DNA of 19,043 nucleotides from the NCBI GenBank assembly GCA_900765525.1, contig CAAFRY010000179.1, positions 1 to 19,043 of the forward strand, in the 5' to 3' direction. Origin of the DNA: an uncultured Blautia sp. GTDB taxonomy: Bacteria; Bacillota; Clostridia; Lachnospirales; Lachnospiraceae. The notes beneath the pieces are model-generated. The model searched no databases. It was not told the DNA's origin and saw only the letters and a program-made list of their open reading frames with translations. The position numbers and the translations under genes are program-made. Numbering within the stretch: position 1 is the first letter of the stretch; each line of letters opens with the position of its first letter. Shown here piece after piece: positions 14,556 to 19,043 of this stretch.

Positions 14556-15307
14556 TAAACATTACCTCCTCTAAAAAGATTTAAGATTTTATTTTCTTTT
14601 GGTTTCTTGGTTATTTTCTGCATGGCAGCTATCTGCTGCCGGAAACTTTGCTGACGGTTCAGCTCCACCTGCATTTCCTGGAGTTTCTGAAGAAGTTCCT
14701 CCGTACTTACCGGCTCTGCTTCCTTTCCCATGATTTCATCGATAAGGCCATATTTCAGGGCTTTTTCAGGTGTCAGGTAAGTTTCCTTCTCCATGAGGTC
14801 TTTCAACTCATCTTCGCTAATCGCTGCCCTCTCCATGAATACCTGGCGGTTCGCTTCCATCATATCATCCAGATCATCTGCATATTTCCTGAGCTGGGCA
14901 GCATTTCCACTGCAGTACATCCACATGTTATGGATTAGTGCTGTGGTCCCCAGGCACATCTTTCTGGTTTCACATGCCTGCAAGATTAGAAAAGCCACGC
15001 TATGAGCTACTCCGTCTACAATTCCTATTTTGGTATTTTGTTTCTGCTTTAACAGGTTATAAATCGCAACGCCTTCTTTCACGGAGCCGCCATTTGAGTT
15101 TATATGCAGTTCAATAGTCTCTCCTTCTGGGATTTCTCCTAATTTTTCAGCAAAATATTTTGCTGAAGTCTCAGACTCCTTATATTCCCAGGTATTCCAG
15201 TCAAAGTCTCCATATTCTGTCACATCATCATAGATATACAGGAGTGTCTTATTCTCCTGCTGCACTGGCTCTAATCTCCAATTAAAAATATTCTTCCTTT
15301 TTATCAC
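14555..15307 (-). CDS. ClpP-like prohead protease
   Basis: 250 residues from GTG 15307, with GGAG just upstream near the portal stop. It carries the S14/ClpP signature: IELHINSNGGSVKEGVAIYN (about 65-84), catalytic Ser103 in GVAHSVAFLILQA, and His126 in TTALIHNMWMY. The ETYLTPEKALKYGLIDEI segment near 175-190 is the usual C-terminal substrate region. Known: in HK97-like phages such proteases cleave the capsid delta domain during maturation. Position between portal and capsid is canonical. The C-terminus (about 205-250) is Gln-rich and basic. Another possible start is four codons in. The last base of its TAA is shared with the AGG at the capsid start. Confidence 0.9.
   Translation of the reverse strand: MIKRKNIFNWRLEPVQQENKTLLYIYDDVTEYGDFDWNTWEYKESETSAKYFAEKLGEIPEGETIELHINSNGGSVKEGVAIYNLLKQKQNTKIGIVDGVAHSVAFLILQACETRKMCLGTTALIHNMWMYCSGNAAQLRKYADDLDDMMEANRQVFMERAAISEDELKDLMEKETYLTPEKALKYGLIDEIMGKEAEPVSTEELLQKLQEMQVELNRQQSFRQQIAAMQKITKKPKENKILNLFRGGNV
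14565..14569 (-). promoter_or_regulatory. Ribosome binding site of major capsid gene
   Basis: Minus-strand GGAGG near the end of the protease gene. The ATG directly after it (14560-14562) belongs to another frame. The capsid frame offers AGG nine bases downstream and TTG 27 bases downstream. Confidence 0.65.
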
Positions 15308-15314
15308 CCCTCTC

Positions 15315-16496
15315 CTATCCTGTATCTATATCCAATCCTGCAAGCAGGTCTTGAATCTTGCTGTAGTTCTTTGTCATAAAATGCTGGTCTGCCCATTCTT
15401 CTTCTATCCTTGGCTTTCCAAGGACTTCCAGAATATCATTTATGGTAAATGCGCCGCTGGATATTAATTTATCTACTGGCGTTGCAATATCAAATATATC
15501 AATATGTTTCACGGCCAAGGTCTCAATCTTCATGTAATTTCCTTTCCGGAATCCGGAATATCCATTTCTTTTGCGGTTGGCCTCCTGCTGAATCATCTTT
15601 ACCAAAGGGTCTATCACAAAGGTCAGCAGTTCATCTGTGGCTTTTCCAGTATCCTGTACATCTCCTTTGGCCAGAGACGGCGGAAAGGAGAAGGCCCTTG
15701 CCGTAAATTCAAATATATCATCTGCCAAAGCTTTGATGTCTCTGGTAGATTCTGTAGAGTAGGTCTTTGCGTTCTGGGAAATGTCGTCATAAGAGTATCC
15801 TTCAAATAATGGCAGCACCGCATTTTCCTTATCAAAGAAATTCTTAAAGTGGGTGCTCATCAGTTCCTGGAATGTTTCGTCAAAATTTTCCGATTCCTGG
15901 GCTATGGCCTGTATGTTCAGGATCCCTTTATGCCCCCGTGACTTCTTGTAGGCTTTCTGTGCGTATACAATCAGCTTTGCGTAGGAATCATACATGCCGT
16001 TCATGAGCTTTCTCATGTCTTTTGAGTTCAGTTCAAAAAACATAACGTCCGACATTTCCAGCGTCTCTGATAGCGTATAGCCGTCAAAAGTAATGTTTGA
16101 AAACCGATAGTCTTTCAAAGCGTAAATTTCCTTTCCATAGCTGTCCGCCACATAAAGCTTTCCATTTACTTCCACTACCAGACACTCATTATTTCGATAC
16201 AGATTCCCGATCAGCTTGTTCAAAAATGCAGAAGCATTCTGGTTCTGGTTCGGTTCGTAATTCCAGAGGTAATACTCTCTTTCCTTAACTTCCTTATATC
16301 CCATATATGTCTTAAATTCGCATTTGCTTACTGCATTTGCAATCTTGTTAACGCAGGTCCAAAAAGCCAGTTCTCTTAAATATACCTCATAGACTGCATC
16401 CCTGACATCATTGTCGCTAAATATATCTTCTACAGATACTTTGGCAGGTTTTCCGCCAAGTAATTTGATTATCCAGTTTTTAAAACTAAAGCTCCT
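15315..16496 (-). CDS. Portal protein, HK97 family
   Basis: 393 residues from AGG 16496, normal for the family; the first ATG (16304) gives only 329 and would lose the conserved N-terminus. That region (SFSFKNWIIKLLGGKPAKVS, then VYEVYLRELAFWTCVNKIAN) is a standard portal start, yet the frame contains no ATG, GTG or TTG between the terminase stop and 16304. GGAGG 16504-16508 is seven bases before AGG. The frame is also continuous with terminase, separated only by its TAA. Further markers: EREYYLWNYEPNQNQNASAF, NECLVVEVNGKLYV, the FSFPPSLAKGD-like motif and GYSGFRKGNYMKIETLAV. It forms the dodecameric channel at one capsid vertex, through which terminase pumps DNA. Confidence 0.9.
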   Translation of the reverse strand, partial: RSFSFKNWIIKLLGGKPAKVSVEDIFSDNDVRDAVYEVYLRELAFWTCVNKIANAVSKCEFKTYMGYKEVKEREYYLWNYEPNQNQNASAFLNKLIGNLYRNNECLVVEVNGKLYVADSYGKEIYALKDYRFSNITFDGYTLSETLEMSDVMFFELNSKDMRKLMNGMYDSYAKLIVYAQKAYKKSRGHKGILNIQAIAQESENFDETFQELMSTHFKNFFDKENAVLPLFEGYSYDDISQNAKTYSTESTRDIKALADDIFEFTARAFSFPPSLAKGDVQDTGKATDELLTFVIDPLVKMIQQEANRKRNGYSGFRKGNYMKIETLAVKHIDIFDIATPVDKLISSGAFTINDILEVLGKPRIEEEWADQHFMTKNYSKIQDLLAGLDIDTG

Positions 16497-16503
16497 CCTG
16501 CCA

Positions 16504-16508
16504 CCTCC
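16504..16508 (-). promoter_or_regulatory. Ribosome binding site of portal gene
   Basis: Minus-strand GGAGG immediately after the terminase TAA. Seven bases downstream is AGG (16494-16496), in frame with the portal. The GTG overlapping this site is in another frame that soon ends in TAA. Confidence 0.7.
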
Positions 16509-18182
16509 TTAGTAGCTGTATACTTTGATCTTAGGCGTTGGCCTAGCCCGTTTTTTCGGAAGTACGTCTTCCACAGTCATTGCTGCTACAAGAGCCATAA
16601 ACGGGTCTGTTTTCCTGCTCTTTGCTTCAATTTTTCCATAAACATAATTCCCCAAGTCGGCGTCGTCTTCCCTTCCCGGCTTTCTTCCGGCTCTGACGAG
16701 CTTTGTATTATTTGTCGCCCATCTTAGTTCGGGAGCATCTCCCCAGCAGAACCAGTGGTTTACAAAAACGCTGTCAATCAGCGGCGCTACTTTCATGATA
16801 TCGGACGGCCTTACCATTTTCAGGTTCTTTCTGACTTTTGTCTCAAATCCTATAACTTCCAGGTATTTGCTCAATAGCGCATACCGGAAGTCATCTATTG
16901 CCAGCATTTTAATGTTATACAGGCTTTTGGCTTCCTGGATATAGTCTGTGATTAAGGAAGGGTGGATTTCCACATCATCTACCAGGGTCAGTCTTCCTTC
17001 CCTTGCCCAGTCTTTCCATGGGATCTTCAGCCGTGGAATATCTTTTGAGTTCAAACACAGCCAGGAATGTGATATGTCATATCGCATATCATCATCCCTG
17101 AAATGCAGATCCACTGAAGCAAAGTCTGTAATCTTAGTATAGTCAACACCGCATACGCAGCTCCAGCCTTTCAGGTCCGGCAGCTCTATTTTGGTAGCAG
17201 CAATGTTGGGCCAGTCTGTTACACTTATTTCATCTGCATTTTCCGGTATATTCATCCTTTTTGTCATAAATGCCGGAAGTGTCCTCGGATTTTTGAGCCA
17301 GTCCCTGTATTCTTTCTGGATTTCCTGCTGCAGGCTTGGCAGATACGGTAACGAAGGATTTGCGGCTGGCCAGTTCTTTTCATCATGTACATCCTCTTTC
17401 TTATTCAACTTGCAGATAAACGGAAGAAGCCCATTATCCGGAGCATTCTCTTTTAGGATTTCTTCTGACGTGGCCAGCAAATCGTCCAGGGGTCCCTCCC
17501 TTACGTCTCCATTTGTCGTATAGTAGGATCTTCTGGGGTGTTTCTTTTTTCCAAGACCTGTGGTAAATACATTGATATTTTTATAGTCTTCGTACTGATG
17601 GATTTCATTAAAAATGCAGATTCCGGATCTCAATCCGTCTTTCCCCTTCGGACTGTTTGTCCTTCCCTTCATGGTAGACTTTGTTTTTTTGGAAACAACT
17701 TTTTCTTTTGTCCAGGAGAAGAACTTTTTTAATTTTTTCATAACAGCAGGCCTTTCAAATGAGTTGATTACGTCTGTTACAGGCCGCATGGCCTGGTCTT
17801 CATTATTTGCGCAGATATCAACGTCATATTCTGGGATACCGTTGTAAGGAGACATCAGGCAGATAGATTCCCAAGCGATAGTCCCATCTTTTCCTGCACC
17901 TCTTCCGATCATGCAGAAAAGGTCCGGCCATCTTGGAAGCCCTGTGTCCCTCCAATAAGTGCAGTCATGGAGCCCTATCACAAATTTCTGCCATGGGAAT
18001 ATCTCTTCATACGGAAAATACTTTGAAAGACTGATATATCGTTCCAGTTGTTCCTCATCTATGAAAATATCCTCATTCTCAAAGCACCATTTTATATGCC
18101 TGATCAATAGCTCCTGCTCTTCACATACCGCATAGGTTTTATTTTCGACGATGTCAATCCATTCCTGAATATGGTTATTCAT
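16509..18182 (-). CDS. Terminase large subunit
   Basis: 557 residues, the ATP-driven DNA packaging motor and nuclease. Start ATG 18182 forms an ATGA overlap with the small subunit stop. ATPase: a Walker A variant at 93-99 (GRGAGKD), and Walker B at about 187-193 (GICIFNE, Glu193), followed by a coupling-type region with FTTGLGKKKHPRRSYYTTNG. Nuclease (RNase H-like): Asp347 in VCGVDYTK, Asp430 in MLAIDDFR and Asp526 near KTDPFMALVAAMT are the likely metal ligands. The length and motifs fit the Terminase_1 / HK97-type group that works with a P27-like small subunit and an HNH protein. The C-terminus is basic (PKKRARPTPKIK). All key residues are present. Confidence 0.95.
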   Translation of the reverse strand: MNNHIQEWIDIVENKTYAVCEEQELLIRHIKWCFENEDIFIDEEQLERYISLSKYFPYEEIFPWQKFVIGLHDCTYWRDTGLPRWPDLFCMIGRGAGKDGTIAWESICLMSPYNGIPEYDVDICANNEDQAMRPVTDVINSFERPAVMKKLKKFFSWTKEKVVSKKTKSTMKGRTNSPKGKDGLRSGICIFNEIHQYEDYKNINVFTTGLGKKKHPRRSYYTTNGDVREGPLDDLLATSEEILKENAPDNGLLPFICKLNKKEDVHDEKNWPAANPSLPYLPSLQQEIQKEYRDWLKNPRTLPAFMTKRMNIPENADEISVTDWPNIAATKIELPDLKGWSCVCGVDYTKITDFASVDLHFRDDDMRYDISHSWLCLNSKDIPRLKIPWKDWAREGRLTLVDDVEIHPSLITDYIQEAKSLYNIKMLAIDDFRYALLSKYLEVIGFETKVRKNLKMVRPSDIMKVAPLIDSVFVNHWFCWGDAPELRWATNNTKLVRAGRKPGREDDADLGNYVYGKIEAKSRKTDPFMALVAAMTVEDVLPKKRARPTPKIKVYSY

Positions 18183-18496
18183 AATTCCTCATCATCTCTT
18201 GCTACCGTGTCTGTGGTGAGTTTCAGCTTTTCCAAGATCAGGAGCATTTGCTTATTCACAACCACCAGGTCTTTTACTGACTGGTTCTGTTTTTCAATAG
18301 GATAACCGCTGGCAGAAGTCGTCTTATAGGACACGCCTCTGTTTTTTATATCTTTTTGGAGCTGTTTTTTTATGTCATAGAGCGACATATAGTCGCAGAT
18401 CATGTCTCGGAAACACTCTGTATCTGCCCCTTTTTCCCTCAGCTGCTGCTCCAAAGATTCTTTGATTTTTCCTTTCGTTGGCGCTCTCGCTCCCAT
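18179..18496 (-). CDS. Terminase small subunit, P27-like
   Basis: 105 residues from ATG 18496, with a GGGAG about seven bases upstream. The basic N-terminus (RAPTKGKIKESLEQQLREKG) and helical pairs (FRDMICDYMSLYDIKKQLQK) fit the P27 family. SYKTTSASGYPIEKQNQSVK followed by a helical C-terminus (VNKQMLLILEKLKLTTD) is the usual family ending. It recognises the packaging site on phage DNA and loads the large subunit. Gene order HNH, small subunit, large subunit is typical for HK97-like cos phages. Its stop overlaps the large subunit start as ATGA. Confidence 0.88.
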   Translation of the reverse strand: MGARAPTKGKIKESLEQQLREKGADTECFRDMICDYMSLYDIKKQLQKDIKNRGVSYKTTSASGYPIEKQNQSVKDLVVVNKQMLLILEKLKLTTDTVARDDEEL

Positions 18497-18497
18497 C

Positions 18498-18641
18498 TCA
18501 CCACTCCCAACTTTTTATTTTTTTATCATGTGCGAGGAAAAACTCTTTTGTCGAGTCCACCCACCGGTCTCCATTAGCCGGAATTAAACTCTGATTTTTT
18601 CGGACCGGGGGTGTATTCTTTCGCCTGCGCCACCTCTCCAA
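18498..18641 (-). CDS. Small conserved-looking phage protein before terminase
   Basis: 47 residues if started at TTG 18641. The frame directly follows a TGA and ends one base before the terminase start. The sequence RKNTPPVRKNQSLIPANGDR and then WVDSTKEFFLAHDKKIKSWEW (split here) looks like a genuine small protein rather than chance reading, and I have the impression that similar short proteins occur beside phage terminases. TTG has no ribosome site before it. An in-frame AGG at 18626 follows GGAGAGG by six bases, mirroring the unusual starts of the portal and tail genes, and would give 42 residues. Function unknown; a packaging-related role is only a guess from its place. Confidence 0.6.
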   Translation of the reverse strand: MERWRRRKNTPPVRKNQSLIPANGDRWVDSTKEFFLAHDKKIKSWEW

Positions 18642-18690
18642 TCAGAAGTGCGCAGTCTTTCTTTGATGTGGCTTCGCAAATGTGTTCAGA
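18574..18690 (-). other. Likely displaced C-terminal frame of the small Cys protein
   Basis: This -1 frame (relative to the gene starting at 18779) has no good start of its own, contains two further Cys residues (HICEATSKKDC), and ends NSG-TAA at 18574. It overlaps the next small gene by about 65 bases in another frame. Joined to the first 30 residues of the upstream frame it would make a protein of about 68 residues. Confidence 0.4.
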
Positions 18691-18779
18691 TTGTATTTGC
18701 ACACAGTCTTTTTACATTCTCTATTTAATTCCGGATTGCAATACCATAATGATGGTGCCTTATTATATATCCGTTCCAT
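18642..18779 (-). CDS. Small Cys-containing phage protein, probably frameshifted
   Basis: 45 residues from ATG 18779, two bases after the HNH stop. The start is plausible: MERIYNKAPSLWYCNPELNR, then ECKKTVCKYN with three cysteines. After about residue 30 the frame loses character (LNTFAKPHQRKTAHF). The -1 frame from about 18690 to 18574 instead reads SEHICEATSKKDCALLIGEV and continues with Cys residues, as if the original protein went on there (about 68 residues). Either one base has been lost near 18690 or the ribosome shifts; no classic slippery heptamer is seen at that point. The paired cysteines hint at metal binding, but the function is unknown. Confidence 0.5.
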   Translation of the reverse strand: MERIYNKAPSLWYCNPELNRECKKTVCKYNLNTFAKPHQRKTAHF

Positions 18780-18781
18780 TA

Positions 18782-19043
18782 TCAGTCCCACCTCTCTTCT
18801 GTCAAAGGCTGTTTATATTTTGGCTTTCTGTATCCATGGATTTCTTCGTGGCAATCGTGACATAAGCTTATTAGATTTCTTTTTTTCTCACCGTTGTATA
18901 TGTAAAAAATATCTAAGGCTTTCTCCGGGTGTTTCTTCACATAGTTTACATGGTGTACTGCGGTTGCTTTGGTGTACTTTCCTCTTGCTTTGCATATCTG
19001 GCATTCCTGTTTATCCATATCCAGTACCGCTTTGCGTACTACT
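18782..19043 (-). CDS. HNH endonuclease, partial at right edge
   Basis: The frame runs to the window edge: in addition to the Met at 19018, upstream codons (VRKAVLD) continue the usual protein, so the true start lies outside. Visible parts are CQIC (zinc ligands), the HNH core ATAVHHVNYVKKHPEKALD (catalytic His pair), NLISLCHDCHEEIHGYRKP (second Cys pair and final His), and the end PLTEERWD with TGA at 18782-18784. Known: HNH proteins encoded beside the terminase of HK97-like cos phages stimulate specific cleavage and packaging. The neighbour order here supports that role over a homing endonuclease. Confidence 0.9.
   Translation of the reverse strand, partial: VVRKAVLDMDKQECQICKARGKYTKATAVHHVNYVKKHPEKALDIFYIYNGEKKRNLISLCHDCHEEIHGYRKPKYKQPLTEERWD

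Noticed and set aside
14560..14562. ATG right after GGAGG as the capsid start
   Set aside because: It is in a different frame from the capsid gene, overlaps the end of the protease gene, and is only two bases from the Shine-Dalgarno.

Overview
The window is the late structural region of a long, non-contractile-tailed (siphovirus-type, HK97-like) prophage or phage. Gene families, Shine-Dalgarno style and codon use suggest a Firmicutes host, most likely a gut Clostridia/Lachnospiraceae member; this is inferred from resemblance and was not searched. All complete genes lie on the minus strand and read from right to left, packed with frequent ATGA or TGATG overlaps, so they look like one late operon. 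No RNA gene, CRISPR array, integrase or att site is visible.

Layout in order of transcription: an HNH endonuclease cut by the right edge (18782-19043), two very small genes (18498-18779), terminase small and large subunits (16509-18496), portal (15315-16496), ClpP-like prohead protease (14555-15307), major capsid protein with a C-terminal Ig-like domain (13089-14555), four small head-tail joining genes (11759-13082), major tail tube protein with a C-terminal Ig-like domain (10941-11756), tail assembly chaperones G and GT made through a -1 frameshift at an A9 run (10352-10944), tape measure (7788-10340), distal tail protein Dit (7070-7795), Tal-like tail protein (5175-7073), a two-domain cell-wall hydrolase (4189-5175), and five baseplate/fibre genes (329-4177), four of which carry collagen-like Gly-X-Y blocks.

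Three points stand out. (1) At the left edge, positions 2-334 encode on the plus strand a promoterless, start-less C-terminal fibre module. It runs tail to tail with the fibre gene at 329-1048 and is bounded by a short inverted repeat (1-12 against 594-605) that keeps the reading frame. This is the layout of an invertible, phase-variable receptor-binding tip; further modules and the recombinase would lie left of the window. (2) Portal, major capsid, major tail and tape-measure genes have no ATG, GTG or TTG where homologous coding begins. Each has an in-frame AGG instead, 7, 9, 7 and 7 bases after a perfect GGAGG. Other genes here have ATG or TTG at that same distance. (3) The HNH-to-terminase gap holds small overlapping frames, one of which looks frameshifted.

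Together the genes package DNA (HNH, terminases, portal), build and mature the head (protease, capsid), join head to tail, build the tail (tube, G/GT, tape measure), and make a tip that cuts peptidoglycan and shows variable collagen-like fibres.
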